From: Hyphomicrobiales bacterium
GTDB taxonomy: Bacteria > Pseudomonadota > Alphaproteobacteria > Rhizobiales > Methyloligellaceae
Length of the DNA: 64,000 nucleotides
Assembly: GCA_021775525.1 (NCBI GenBank)
Contig: JAJFHQ010000027.1
Span: forward strand, 1-64,000
Reading direction: 5' to 3'
Below are positions 8,850 through 17,950 of this stretch, one piece after another. The notes under the pieces were generated by a model, which was not told where the DNA came from, searched no databases, and saw nothing but the letters and a program-made list of their open reading frames with translations. The translations under genes and the position numbers were made by a program. Each line of letters opens with the position of its first letter. Position 1 is the first letter of the stretch.

Positions 8850-9803
8850 ATGCATCCAGCCTATTCCGTTATTCTGTTTACGACCGCGTCCGGTGCCGGG
8901 TACGGTCTCCTGGCGCTGGTTTCGCTTCTTGCTTTGCTCGGCGTTATCCCGCCCGAGCGCTGGCTCGGCGTTGCCCTGTTCGGAATTGCTTTCTTTCTCG
9001 TCACACTTGGCCTGCTGTCCTCGACCTTTCATCTTGGCCGGCCGGAGCGGGCATGGCGCGCATTTTCACAATGGCGCTCTTCCTGGCTTTCACGCGAGGG
9101 CGTGATTGCCGCCTTTACTTATATCCCCGCCGGACTATTCGCGCTTGGGTGGGTGGTATTTGGCAACATTTCGCCGCCCTGGAACATTGCTGGCTGGCTC
9201 ACCTGCTTATGCGCTATCGCCACCGTTTGGTGCACGGGCATGATCTACGCATCACTCAAGACCATTCCACAATGGCATCAGCCCCTCGTCGCCCCCCTCT
9301 ACCTTTTTCTGGCCGTTGCCAGTGGTGGCGTTTTACTCAACATGGTGCTGAGGCTGTTCGACCGACCGGCTGACATTGCGGGAGGCATCGCGCTCGCAGG
9401 CCTTGCCGGGGCCTTTCTGACGAAATTTCTCTATTGGCGCTCCATAGACACGGCCTCAGATACCCATACAGCCGAGCAGGCCACGGGGCTGGGAACCTTC
9501 GGCAAGGTACGACAACTGGAGCCGCCTCATTCCCAACCCAACTATGTCATGCGGGAAATGGGTTTCACTGTGGCGCGCAAACATGCGGTTCGCCTGCGGT
9601 TCCTGGCCGTCCTGTTCGGATTTGTCCTTCCCATCGCCGCAACAACGTTTGTGCTGGCGTTAGATGCAAGCGTTGGTTTATCCATCGCGACATCAGTGTT
9701 GGCATTCACCAGCATGGCCATTGGCATGATCATCGAAAGATGGCTGTTCTTTGCCGAAGCCCGGCATGTCGTGACTTTGTATTACGGGGCGCAAACCGCC
9801 TGA
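8850..9803 (+). CDS. soeC: SoeC-like membrane anchor subunit (DmsC family)
   Basis: A 317-residue polytopic membrane protein with about eight hydrophobic helices, starting HPAYSVILFTTASGAGYGLL, as DmsC-type quinone-reactive anchors do. The HLGRPERAWRAFSQWRSSWLSRE stretch after the second helix, given here in outline, is typical of the family. The ATG lies 13 bp after the soeB stop; the frame is open upstream but that part overlaps soeB. It should pass electrons from sulfite oxidation to the quinone pool. The gene ends 6 bp from the convergent pseudo-caspase gene. Confidence 0.85.
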   Translation: MHPAYSVILFTTASGAGYGLLALVSLLALLGVIPPERWLGVALFGIAFFLVTLGLLSSTFHLGRPERAWRAFSQWRSSWLSREGVIAAFTYIPAGLFALGWVVFGNISPPWNIAGWLTCLCAIATVWCTGMIYASLKTIPQWHQPLVAPLYLFLAVASGGVLLNMVLRLFDRPADIAGGIALAGLAGAFLTKFLYWRSIDTASDTHTAEQATGLGTFGKVRQLEPPHSQPNYVMREMGFTVARKHAVRLRFLAVLFGFVLPIAATTFVLALDASVGLSIATSVLAFTSMAIGMIIERWLFFAEARHVVTLYYGAQTA

Positions 9804-9809
9804 ACCACG

Positions 9810-11981
9810 CTATTGCCCTTGAGCCTGTACGTCGCTGACGCGCAAATTACCGCTTTTGCTCAATACAGGTTTTTGCAACAAACCAAATGACTTGCGAGCG
9901 ACCAATCTCACCATGTGCGAAGTGTAGGAATAGAGTTCAACTGCATCTATTTTACGGTCGCCATTGCCAATCGGTGCAAGATCAGCTCGTCCTGCCATGC
10001 CTTCGATCAGATAACGGGTGAACAGTCCAAAACCGAATTTCGGATCATCGAGGGTCTTCTGGTCGCCGTCGGATGCGGTGAGCACTGTCAGCCCACGCTG
10101 TGGCTTTTTTGGCATGGCACTGACCTTTAATTCGGGCAAGTTTGGCGGGAACAGGTAATCACTCAAATCCCGCCCAAAGCCGGCCTCAAGGAGCAGCAGG
10201 ACGGACTTTGCACCTAGCTTCTCAAGGTTGGCATAGAGCAGAGACATGGTATAGCCGGATTGCTCTTCGCGATATTTAACCGCATCGACCGGTAACATGT
10301 AGCTATCGCTGCGGTCCTCGCGTGTCCCCGCATGACCGGCGTAATAAATTACGACACGTCGTGTCATGGCATCATCGCGCACTAAGTTGAATAGGTCACC
10401 CTTGTGATTTTCAGCGCTGCCAAACACCCGGACCAGATCCTTCGCGGTGGCATCGCGCAAATCAATGATATTCTCCTGGGTATATCCAAGGTGCTCAGTC
10501 AGAAGGGCATGGAAGGCTCCGGCATTGGCATAGGAGCTGGCATTTTTGGGAAGTCCTTTTGCGTAACTCCCGTTGCCGATGACAACCGCGATATCCTTTT
10601 CATGATCGACACCGCGTGGAAATTGCCGATAAAGCGCACGGACCTTGGTATAGGCCGGACGCTTCGTGGTGGTCTGCGGTTTCCATTTTGGCAATCTCGA
10701 AGGTGGGCGTGTGCACACCTGGACATTTGCACCCCGCTCAATGCGCAGGATATCATCGAGCGGCAATTGTGATCCAATCTCGATGCAGGACCGGCACCAG
10801 CGCACTCCGCGCTTGTTCTCATAGTCTTCCATTTCACGCCTGGTGATATTTGCCGGCATGGCGATGCAGGTTTGCGTGCATTTTTTGAGTTCTGATCTCG
10901 CGCCATAAGTTCCAATGATCAACTTGTGCAGGTCCCCTGGCAGACAGCCTGCTTCAGGCCGGGCATAGACACGCTTCACCGGTGCCTTAACCTCAGGCGC
11001 AGGTTTCACTTCTGACGTGACCGGGGATGGCAGGCTTGCCTGTGTCTGCGGCGTCCTTTTGGACAATCTTGCGTTTGGCAGTGAGCCAGTGGGCAAGGGC
11101 GCACCAGATGCCGGGCCTGGCTGAAGGATTCCACTGGAGGCAGGCAATGCAGCAAGTTGCTTGCTCACAGTTGGGCAGAGCGTGAATAACCTGTGCTGCG
11201 CTTTGGTGTCGTAAACGCCTTTTGGCGTTCTGCCGATGGAATAGTCTTGTTTGAAAAACCAGTATGCTGTCCAGGCCTTGCGGCCCATGGAATTTTGAAC
11301 TTTAGCACTCAGATATCCGGCTTCTTTCAGGCAGTTTTGTACGGTTGCAACGTCGTTGGTGAGCAATTCGTTAGCCAGCGCACGGCGGCGTATCCCCTGC
11401 GCCGGGGCGTCGTCACGGATACACTGACCCGTTTCCTCGCGGTATCCGATGGAACAAACACAACTGCTACCATATTCAGATTTCACCCTTGGCCAGAGGC
11501 ATTGTGTTCCCTCACCCGGACCGTAGGTAACTACTTCGGCTTTCGGGTCGTCACACCTGCTGCCATTTTCAACAAACCCAGGCTGACACTGGCATTTTTG
11601 TACACTTTCAGACCATTGCGCATTCTTCTGGCAGACTTCGGCGATCTTCACGCATTGCCCGTCCGACACCCCGTAGCCGTGTGCCACGCAAATACAGCGC
11701 CGAAGTCCACGCGAATAGGTCCAGGGGGGAGCGCATTTCTTTACGGTGGTGGTGCGATAGCGACGACGGCGATAGCGGCGTTTCTTTCGCTTCACTTGCG
11801 GGTAATAGGGATAAAGGTAGGACTGGGCCAGCTTGATGGATTGCCCCGGTGCCTGGCTTACGGAACCAGCCCCTGGTGCTTGCGCGTGCGCAGCAAAAAC
11901 AGTGAGCAGATACACGGTGAGTGCTGCCAAAAGGGCCGCCACCAACACTACCTTACATAACCACACGGACCGGGCGCCCAT
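9810..11981 (-). CDS. Exported Cys-rich caspase-fold protein lacking the catalytic Cys
   Basis: A 723-residue protein. ATG 11981 is chosen because GGAGGAGG stands 6 bp before it. Residues 1-34 are a signal peptide or anchor; 63-82 are strongly basic; 83-188 hold about 12 cysteines in EGF-like spacing; 200-270 resemble a peptidoglycan-binding repeat; a Pro-rich linker follows; 345-425 hold more Cys pairs; 462-690 form a caspase-like (peptidase C14) domain beginning DIAVVIGNGSY. The His is kept (YYAGHAG, His550), but the strand that normally ends Asp-x-Cys reads LLLEAGFGRD, with Gly601 in place of Cys. It is therefore probably not a protease. It is the last gene of a leftward run of exported proteins. 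Confidence 0.78.
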   Translation of the reverse strand: MGARSVWLCKVVLVAALLAALTVYLLTVFAAHAQAPGAGSVSQAPGQSIKLAQSYLYPYYPQVKRKKRRYRRRRYRTTTVKKCAPPWTYSRGLRRCICVAHGYGVSDGQCVKIAEVCQKNAQWSESVQKCQCQPGFVENGSRCDDPKAEVVTYGPGEGTQCLWPRVKSEYGSSCVCSIGYREETGQCIRDDAPAQGIRRRALANELLTNDVATVQNCLKEAGYLSAKVQNSMGRKAWTAYWFFKQDYSIGRTPKGVYDTKAQHRLFTLCPTVSKQLAALPASSGILQPGPASGAPLPTGSLPNARLSKRTPQTQASLPSPVTSEVKPAPEVKAPVKRVYARPEAGCLPGDLHKLIIGTYGARSELKKCTQTCIAMPANITRREMEDYENKRGVRWCRSCIEIGSQLPLDDILRIERGANVQVCTRPPSRLPKWKPQTTTKRPAYTKVRALYRQFPRGVDHEKDIAVVIGNGSYAKGLPKNASSYANAGAFHALLTEHLGYTQENIIDLRDATAKDLVRVFGSAENHKGDLFNLVRDDAMTRRVVIYYAGHAGTREDRSDSYMLPVDAVKYREEQSGYTMSLLYANLEKLGAKSVLLLLEAGFGRDLSDYLFPPNLPELKVSAMPKKPQRGLTVLTASDGDQKTLDDPKFGFGLFTRYLIEGMAGRADLAPIGNGDRKIDAVELYSYTSHMVRLVARKSFGLLQKPVLSKSGNLRVSDVQAQGQ

Positions 11982-12131
11982 GATGGCCTCCTCCCTACGC
12001 ATTACATCGGCAAAACATTAGACCCTCATTGCCGCGGAGCATGATAGGTATGCTCCATTCCCAACGATGATAGCCCAAGGTGCGGCCAAACCGGAACCCC
12101 GTGATTGTGATTGCGTTAATTTAGACCGCCC

Positions 12132-13787
12132 TCAGGGCAATATTTCGTAGGGCAGTGTCTTTACCGACCATCGCGCGGTGCCTGTATTGCTTTGCAGCGA
12201 GTCCAAGTTCAGGGGGCGATTCAAGGCGGCCGAAAGTCCGGCAAGGTAGACGCCAATCGCTTCATCTGGAGAGACTGATGCAATCGCCCGTTTGGCAACC
12301 GAGTTGTCGAATTTTACCGGATCGGGTGTCACAATTGCGATGATATGTCCCTTGGCCGGCTCTGTGGCACTGAACTTTACGCCATAGGATTCCTCCGGCA
12401 CGACAAGCGGCGTGTTCGCCTGGAGCAGACCAGAAAGCCCCTCGTTACTGCTGCCGGAAAACTGGTTCGGATAGAGCTGAAACAGCTTTCCCTGTGCGGT
12501 GAGATTCAACAGGACCAGATAACCCGATGATGGCGAGAGTACTTCGTATCGGATATCACCTGCGCCGACATGCAAGGGAGAGGACGGAATCTGTTTAATT
12601 ACGACATTCCCTACTTTCTCTTGTCCCAGAAAATCTGAGAGACGGGAAAGTGTCAGTCGCTTTTCCCGTGCATGGGTGACCTTTTTACGGTCAACCCATA
12701 CGGGCCTGCCATATGCGCGTGACGGCTCCAGCCGCGGTCGCAATCCCATTTCACAGCGTTCTCTGAATGCTGAGCAATAGGCAGCCGACCCTTCGTTCAC
12801 ATGACGCAACAATTCAGCACTTGAGAGAATACCGTTGGCGTTGGTATCGGACTTACCGTCAAAAACACCTTCCACAAAGAGCAAGGTGAACAGCCCCTGG
12901 GGTGCTTGGTCCTCTCCTGCAACCAGTGCGGTCTGCGTCGGCGATGCCGCGGACCAAATGTTCAGGCTGCCACGCGGTATTTTGACATCGACAAATGCCC
13001 CCTCGCGCTTGTTCTCCTTCATCTTGCCGTCACCGATACTCCGGACCGCGCCTTTAAGGTGCGGTACGCGGGTGCGGAAAAAGCTTTTGCCGGCAAGGTT
13101 GCTGCTGCGGGTGACGATACCCGCATGACTGGTGTCCAGCACCAGCGTCATGTGCCGTGCGGAAAACTTTCCGAGCAACTCGGCAATCTCATCGTCCAGG
13201 ATCACGTTCTCGAGTTCATCATTCCCGCCAACAGGCCTGACGTTTGCATCATAAGGGACCAGCGTTTCATCCAGCCCATCCATCTCATCGCCATCATCGT
13301 CCAAGCGAAAATAGCCAAGACCGGAGAAATAGAAAAAGGAGCGATACGCTTTTGGTGGCGGGACGTATTTCTTCCTTTTCTTCCTGCTCTTCTTGTTTTT
13401 CTTTTTGTTCAGCGCCCCGCTTTCATCCAACCCTATAAGCTTTTTCTGTGTTTGCGCTGTCCCGCCAGTGGCGGGAGATCCCAGCCATGTTTCGAACGCA
13501 GTTAAAATAGACGCCTTCGTCGCCTGCTCGTTGCGCAGAATCTTGATCTCTTCCGCTTTGTAACCAAGCTTTTCCACCAGCAGCTTTCGGATGGATGCGG
13601 CATCATTCTCAGCCACACCCGCCGGCAACCCGGAGAGCCTGCTGTCTGCATAATTATCAATGGAGACGATCAGTGCGCGGTCCTTCGCACCTGCTTGCAA
13701 TGGAAATAATCCTGCGAACAAAATGGCCACGGTAAGGACATTCCGAAACTGCATGCGATGCAAAATCCGTCGGCAAAAAACCTTCAT
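12132..13787 (-). CDS. Exported caspase-fold protein with both catalytic residues replaced, DUF4384-like C-terminus
   Basis: A 551-residue protein with a signal peptide (to about residue 34). A caspase-like domain begins DRALIVSIDNYADS. The expected Ser-Gly-His-Gly reads SGLGYF, so His is Leu157, and the expected Asp-x-Cys-His reads LVLDTSHAG, so Cys is Ser220. A lysine-arginine-rich insert lies at 128-146. The C-terminal 170 residues resemble DUF4384, a domain often found with bacterial caspase-like proteins, including YLVLLNLTAQGKLFQLYPN. Its ATG overlaps the stop of the dihaem cytochrome gene by 4 bp, so the two are translationally coupled. A binding or structural role is more likely than proteolysis. 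Confidence 0.75.
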   Translation of the reverse strand: MKVFCRRILHRMQFRNVLTVAILFAGLFPLQAGAKDRALIVSIDNYADSRLSGLPAGVAENDAASIRKLLVEKLGYKAEEIKILRNEQATKASILTAFETWLGSPATGGTAQTQKKLIGLDESGALNKKKNKKSRKKRKKYVPPPKAYRSFFYFSGLGYFRLDDDGDEMDGLDETLVPYDANVRPVGGNDELENVILDDEIAELLGKFSARHMTLVLDTSHAGIVTRSSNLAGKSFFRTRVPHLKGAVRSIGDGKMKENKREGAFVDVKIPRGSLNIWSAASPTQTALVAGEDQAPQGLFTLLFVEGVFDGKSDTNANGILSSAELLRHVNEGSAAYCSAFRERCEMGLRPRLEPSRAYGRPVWVDRKKVTHAREKRLTLSRLSDFLGQEKVGNVVIKQIPSSPLHVGAGDIRYEVLSPSSGYLVLLNLTAQGKLFQLYPNQFSGSSNEGLSGLLQANTPLVVPEESYGVKFSATEPAKGHIIAIVTPDPVKFDNSVAKRAIASVSPDEAIGVYLAGLSAALNRPLNLDSLQSNTGTARWSVKTLPYEILP

Positions 13788-14725
13788 GGTTTGCCCGGCT
13801 TGCCTGCTGAACTGGGTATGGGGGTGAGAGACTTGATGTAGGCGGCGATTGCCGCGCGATCATCGGCACTCAACTCGGCCATATTCTCCTGCACCTTAAC
13901 CATGGTACCTCCGAAGGTATCAAAGGAGGGCGTCAGCCCCGTCTCCAGCGCGGTGACAATATCTGCCTCGCTCCAGTTGGCTATCCCGGTCTTGTGCGGA
14001 GTAATATTGGGAACGATGCCCTTGCCTTCCGGATCAGGTCCGCCAGAGAACCGCTTATCTGTAATGACACCACCCAGAAGATTGCGTGGAGAGTGGCATT
14101 CGCCGCAATGGCCCGGCCCTTCGACCAAGTAAGCCCCGCGGTTGAGTTTGGCACTTTTTTTCGGGTCGGGTTTGAAGGATTGTCCATCAAGAAACATCCA
14201 CTTCCACGCAGCAAGCGTCTGGCGCATTTGGAAGGGCAATGACAGATCGTGACCGGGCACCCGTGATTTGGCTGCAGGCAGAGTGTCGAGAAAGGCTTTG
14301 AGATCCAGCAGGTCGCCCTCACGCATTCGCTGATAGGAGGTATAGGGAAAGACCGGATAATAATGCTCTCCCTTTGGTGATATCCCCTCTTTCATGGCCT
14401 TTATGAATTGCGCACTTGACCATCCACCGATCCCGCTTTCCTTGTCAGGCGAGATGTTAGGCGCATAAAAAGTACCGAATGGTGTTTTCAGGCAGCGCCC
14501 GCCGGACAGGATGAGCTTGTCCTTGATTTTTGGATTGTCACACGCTGCGGAAGCAGGTGCGGCGTGACACGAGGCGCACCCGCCGGCGAAGAACATGCTC
14601 CTGCCATTTTTGAGATCAGCAGCAGAGGCCGTGTGGGCAAACCCCCAGAGCAGACACATGAGAAAGAGGCAGGCAGGCATGACTGGGAATCCAAGCAGTG
14701 TGCCTGTCCACGCAACACAACGCAT
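13784..14725 (-). CDS. Dihaem c-type cytochrome, periplasmic
   Basis: A 313-residue exported cytochrome with two class I haem domains. Haem motifs are CASCH about residue 52 and CGECH in the second half (HCGECHSP), with APNISPDKESGIGGW and VPNITPHKTGIANW as the matching repeated segments of each domain. This architecture is shared with cytochrome subunits of membrane-bound alcohol, aldehyde and gluconate dehydrogenases and with stand-alone dihaem cytochromes. No dehydrogenase subunit is adjacent. It starts behind GGGGAGGGG and overlaps the following pseudo-caspase gene by 4 bp, so the haem protein and the caspase-fold protein are made together. Confidence 0.88.
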   Translation of the reverse strand: MRCVAWTGTLLGFPVMPACLFLMCLLWGFAHTASAADLKNGRSMFFAGGCASCHAAPASAACDNPKIKDKLILSGGRCLKTPFGTFYAPNISPDKESGIGGWSSAQFIKAMKEGISPKGEHYYPVFPYTSYQRMREGDLLDLKAFLDTLPAAKSRVPGHDLSLPFQMRQTLAAWKWMFLDGQSFKPDPKKSAKLNRGAYLVEGPGHCGECHSPRNLLGGVITDKRFSGGPDPEGKGIVPNITPHKTGIANWSEADIVTALETGLTPSFDTFGGTMVKVQENMAELSADDRAAIAAYIKSLTPIPSSAGKPGKP

Positions 14726-14787
14726 GGGTTCCCCTCCCCTGAGTGTCTGCGGTCAGTCTCTAACGGAATGTACCACTTTCACAGAAG

Positions 14788-15237
14788 TTAGTTCTTCTTA
14801 ATACGGTAAGCGTCATGGCACGCCTTGCATGTCTTCACAAGCGAACCAAAGACGGCCGTCTTGAAAGCACCCTCACCTTCACCCGCAGCGGTCTTGGTTT
14901 TTTCGATAGCTGCCTTCAGGTCATCGGCCTTCGCCATGAAATCTTTCATGTTCGTCCATATCTTGGGCGAAGCTTCAGTCTTTTCATGTTTGTCAGAACC
15001 TGCTGGGAACAGCATAACGAACTTGTCCGGAACCCCACTTATCGTCTGCATAGCAGCCGCAGCAGCAGTCGCGTCAAAGGGCACCTCACCCTTGGCCATT
15101 GGAACCGCAATCTTGACTGACTTAACGACGGATTTCATCAGCTCCTTGCGGTCTTCAACCGGACCGGCAACGGCTGATGCCGCCGAAGCGACACTCAGGG
15201 TGCTGGCGACGATAACGGCTTTGCATAAACTGTTCAT
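14788..15237 (-). CDS. Cytochrome c' / c556 family protein (class II)
   Basis: A 149-residue exported four-helix cytochrome. ATG 15237 follows GGAGA at good spacing; a GTG two codons upstream is less likely. A signal peptide ends around AVAG. The mature protein begins VEDRKELMKSVVK, with the Met or Leu pocket typical of class II cytochromes, and the haem motif CKACH lies at the C-terminus (TCKACHDAYRIKKN), as expected for this fold. Family members bind nitric oxide or act as small electron carriers. It is 62 bp upstream of the dihaem cytochrome and likely co-transcribed with it. Confidence 0.88.
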   Translation of the reverse strand: MNSLCKAVIVASTLSVASAASAVAGPVEDRKELMKSVVKSVKIAVPMAKGEVPFDATAAAAAMQTISGVPDKFVMLFPAGSDKHEKTEASPKIWTNMKDFMAKADDLKAAIEKTKTAAGEGEGAFKTAVFGSLVKTCKACHDAYRIKKN

Positions 15238-15456
15238 GGGCACTCTCCTTAAAAACCAATGGTTCTTTGAATGGGATAGATCTGCCTTCGGGTCCAGAGA
15301 TTGAAACCGGGTATTTCGACCGGTTCATGACATACGAAATGAGTTTGGCAATCAATTGCATCTGGAACAATACAAAATCCCGGCACTTACAAGAAGGACG
15401 TCCTGAGGAACAGAGCCCCGGACGCCCAAATTTGTCGCAAACATCAGTAGCAGCGC

Positions 15457-15930
15457 TTAGCCGCCAAGTTGCTTCATGTAATTGTGAATTTGTGGTGTTG
15501 CCTGACCCGTCACAGGCAGCTGGTTGTTATATTCGAATGAGCCGATAGCATCTGCTGTCTGCTTGCCGTAAACGCCATCAACCGGACCGGGGTTGTAGCC
15601 AAGTTTTGTCAGGGAGTTCTGGATGCCACATACCAGCCCGCAGGTATAGGCCGGAGCATAATATCTGGGTTGGGGTGGAGGAGCGGGTCGAGCGCGCGCA
15701 CTGCTAGCAGCACCACCGACAACACCACCAATGATGGCGCCCGGGATAAGACCCTTCTTCCCGCCAACGGCACCACCAATAGCGCCACCGATAATTGCTC
15801 CACCAAGTATACCTGAGCCTTGCTGGGCGTTCGCGTTGGATGCGTTTCCAAGCATGAGTGCAGTAGCGATAGCCATAGCGGACACCGCGCCACCGCGCGT
15901 GATCCTCTTGAGATGGGTTGTTTTCGTCAT
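15457..15930 (-). CDS. Glycine-zipper, peptidoglycan-binding-like exported protein
   Basis: A 157-residue protein. ATG 15930 follows GGAGG by 6 bp. A signal peptide (to about NANAQ) leads to a glycine-zipper segment with repeated IIGGAIGGAVGG-type steps, as in SlyB/Rick_17kDa-like surface proteins, then a short Pro-rich part. The last 60 residues resemble a PG_binding_1 domain: IQNSLTKLGYNPGPVDGVYG followed by QTADAIGSFEYNN. One Cys pair (CGLVCG) may form a disulfide. It is the first gene of the leftward exported-protein run, though 219 bp separate it from the cytochrome c' gene. Confidence 0.75.
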   Translation of the reverse strand: MTKTTHLKRITRGGAVSAMAIATALMLGNASNANAQQGSGILGGAIIGGAIGGAVGGKKGLIPGAIIGGVVGGAASSARARPAPPPQPRYYAPAYTCGLVCGIQNSLTKLGYNPGPVDGVYGKQTADAIGSFEYNNQLPVTGQATPQIHNYMKQLGG

Positions 15931-16232
15931 TTGCATCCTCCCTCCGGAGTCGAGCTTCCGGGTATAAAAATTCCGAACGTGCGGCGCCAATAAATGACTG
16001 TGCCAACTTCTGCCTGCTTGCCCCGGCCAGCGAGACAAAGCCGTAAACCGCCAATTCGATCAAATTCCTGACGCCAGCCGTTCATATCACGACGTGCGCG
16101 TCTTTTAAATATGGGGAGTGTGGACGCGAAACGCAAATATGGATGTGACGTTTCTTCTGACAATGTCCGATATGTGGTAAACGGCCTCTCACTCAGCGGT
16201 AAACAAGCTTCGTCCAGGGAGAAACGACGATC
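15931..16232. other. Divergent intergenic region without a gene
   Basis: About 300 bp between the glycine-zipper gene and the ThDP-enzyme gene. It holds the ribosome-binding sequences of both genes at its ends (GGAGG on the minus strand, AGGGAGAA on the plus strand). A direct repeat GGTAAAC occurs near 16176 and 16198. I see no convincing promoter, terminator or RNA gene. Open frames that cross it are only extensions of the flanking genes or shadows. Confidence 0.5.
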
Positions 16233-17885
16233 ATGGGTCACGGCGGACAGATACTGGTCGATCAATTGCGCGAAGAGGGGTGCGACACCGCCTTTTGTGT
16301 CCCCGGCGAGAGCTACCTTGCCGCACTCGATGGACTGCACGGTCAGAACGATATCCGGACCATTATCTGCCGCCAGGAAGGCGGTGCTGCGATCATGGCG
16401 GAAGCCCATGCCAAAATGACCGGGAAACTTGGGGCCGCCTTTGTCACGCGCGGACCCGGGGCCTCAAATGCCAGCATCGGCGTTCATATTGCGCGCCAGG
16501 ACTCAACACCAATGATTCTGTTCGTTGGACAGGTCGGACGCAGCATGCAGGATCGAGAAGCCTTTCAGGAGGTGGACTTTACAGCCATGTTTGCACCACT
16601 GGCCAAATGGGCCGCCGAAATCCGCGATACTGACCGCATCCCTGAATATGTTTCGCGCGCGGCCCACACAGCACTGTCGGGCCGCCCCGGCCCCGTTGTG
16701 CTGGCGTTGCCGGAAGACATGCTGAGCGGAACAAGCAAAGCACCACTAGTCCCGAAAACGCCGATTGCCCATGCCCATCCAAGTGATGCCGACATGGAAG
16801 CCGTGTCGCAAATGCTCAGCACAGCCAAGCGCCCGCTCATGATTGTTGGCGGGCCGGGCTGGAGCACGTCAGTGCGTGATCAGGTGACAGCGTTTGCCGA
16901 ACGCATGGAGATACCCGTTACGGCCGCCTTCCGGTATCAGGATTATATTGATAACAACCACCCGAACTATGCGGGACACATGGGCATTGGTATCGACGCC
17001 AATCTGGCAAACCGGATCAAGGAAGCCGATGTGCTGCTCGTGATGGGACCGCGGCTGGGAGAAATGACCACTGGCGGCTACACGCTGGTGAAATCCCCTA
17101 CTCCCGATCAAAAGCTCATCCATGTGCATCCGGGCGCGGAGGAGCTGAACAGTGTGTACCGCACCGAGGTTCCAGTGTTGTCAACACTGGCCGGATTCGC
17201 AGCACGACTTGAGGATATCAAAACACCGGACAACATCGCGTGGAAGGGATCGGTTAAGAAAGCCCACACGGACTACGAAGCCTTTTGTGTTCCGGAAGAA
17301 ACACCGGGTGATGTGAAGATGGAGCAGATTATCTCACATGTTTCCAATACGCTTCCGGATGATGCCATCATTTCAAATGGCGCGGGCAACTACACCGCCT
17401 TTGTGCATCGTTATTACCGCTACCGCGGTTACCGCACGGAGCTTGTGACCACATCGGGCTCGATGGGTTATGGCCTGCCCGCGGCGATCGCTGCAAAACT
17501 CGCCAACCCAACGCGAAAAGTTGTCTGCTTTGCGGGTGATGGCTGTTTCCTGATGAACGGCCAGGAGATGGCAACCGCCATGCAGTATGACCTGCCCATC
17601 GTCACCATTGTTGTGAACAACGGCATGTATGGCACCATCCGAATGCACCAGGAGCGCGAATATCCGGGTCGCATCTCGGGAACCGAATTGCAGAACCCGG
17701 ACTTTGCAGCCCTCGCACGCAGTTATGGCGCGAATGGGGAAGTTATTGAAAGAACTGAAGATTTTGCAGAAGCCTTTGAACGAGCAATCAATGCAGATAA
17801 ACCCTCCCTCATTGAGCTCAAAGTTGACCCTGAAGCCAGCACACCACGCCTAACACTGAGCCAGATCAGACTTAGTTCGTCCTAG
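16233..17885 (+). CDS. Thiamine diphosphate-dependent enzyme (acetolactate synthase large-subunit-like)
   Basis: A 550-residue ThDP enzyme with the three-domain layout of the acetolactate synthase/benzoylformate decarboxylase family. The glutamate that activates the cofactor is in RQEGGAAIMAEAHAK near residue 50; the ThDP-binding motif is GDGCFLMNGQEMATA with the closing VVNNG. No small regulatory subunit gene is adjacent, and the sequence differs from biosynthetic IlvB in the RQEGGA motif, so a catabolic or other 2-oxoacid lyase is more likely than valine biosynthesis. The start follows AGGGAGAA. It is probably monocistronic. Confidence 0.83.
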   Translation: MGHGGQILVDQLREEGCDTAFCVPGESYLAALDGLHGQNDIRTIICRQEGGAAIMAEAHAKMTGKLGAAFVTRGPGASNASIGVHIARQDSTPMILFVGQVGRSMQDREAFQEVDFTAMFAPLAKWAAEIRDTDRIPEYVSRAAHTALSGRPGPVVLALPEDMLSGTSKAPLVPKTPIAHAHPSDADMEAVSQMLSTAKRPLMIVGGPGWSTSVRDQVTAFAERMEIPVTAAFRYQDYIDNNHPNYAGHMGIGIDANLANRIKEADVLLVMGPRLGEMTTGGYTLVKSPTPDQKLIHVHPGAEELNSVYRTEVPVLSTLAGFAARLEDIKTPDNIAWKGSVKKAHTDYEAFCVPEETPGDVKMEQIISHVSNTLPDDAIISNGAGNYTAFVHRYYRYRGYRTELVTTSGSMGYGLPAAIAAKLANPTRKVVCFAGDGCFLMNGQEMATAMQYDLPIVTIVVNNGMYGTIRMHQEREYPGRISGTELQNPDFAALARSYGANGEVIERTEDFAEAFERAINADKPSLIELKVDPEASTPRLTLSQIRLSSS

Positions 17886-17950
17886 AATTCAAAATATTTT
17901 CTCAGCGCCCAAGGAATCACACCTTTCACGCGTCATATAGTCAAAGAACC

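Noticed and set aside
11193-11960. 255-codon frame opposite the first caspase-fold gene
   Set aside because: It has no ribosome-binding sequence or recognisable domain and lies wholly within a gene with signal peptide and domains on the other strand.
15927-16409. 160-codon minus-strand frame across the region upstream of the ThDP enzyme
   Set aside because: Most of it overlaps the start of the ThDP enzyme gene, and the part in the gap has no start signal. It is treated as a shadow.
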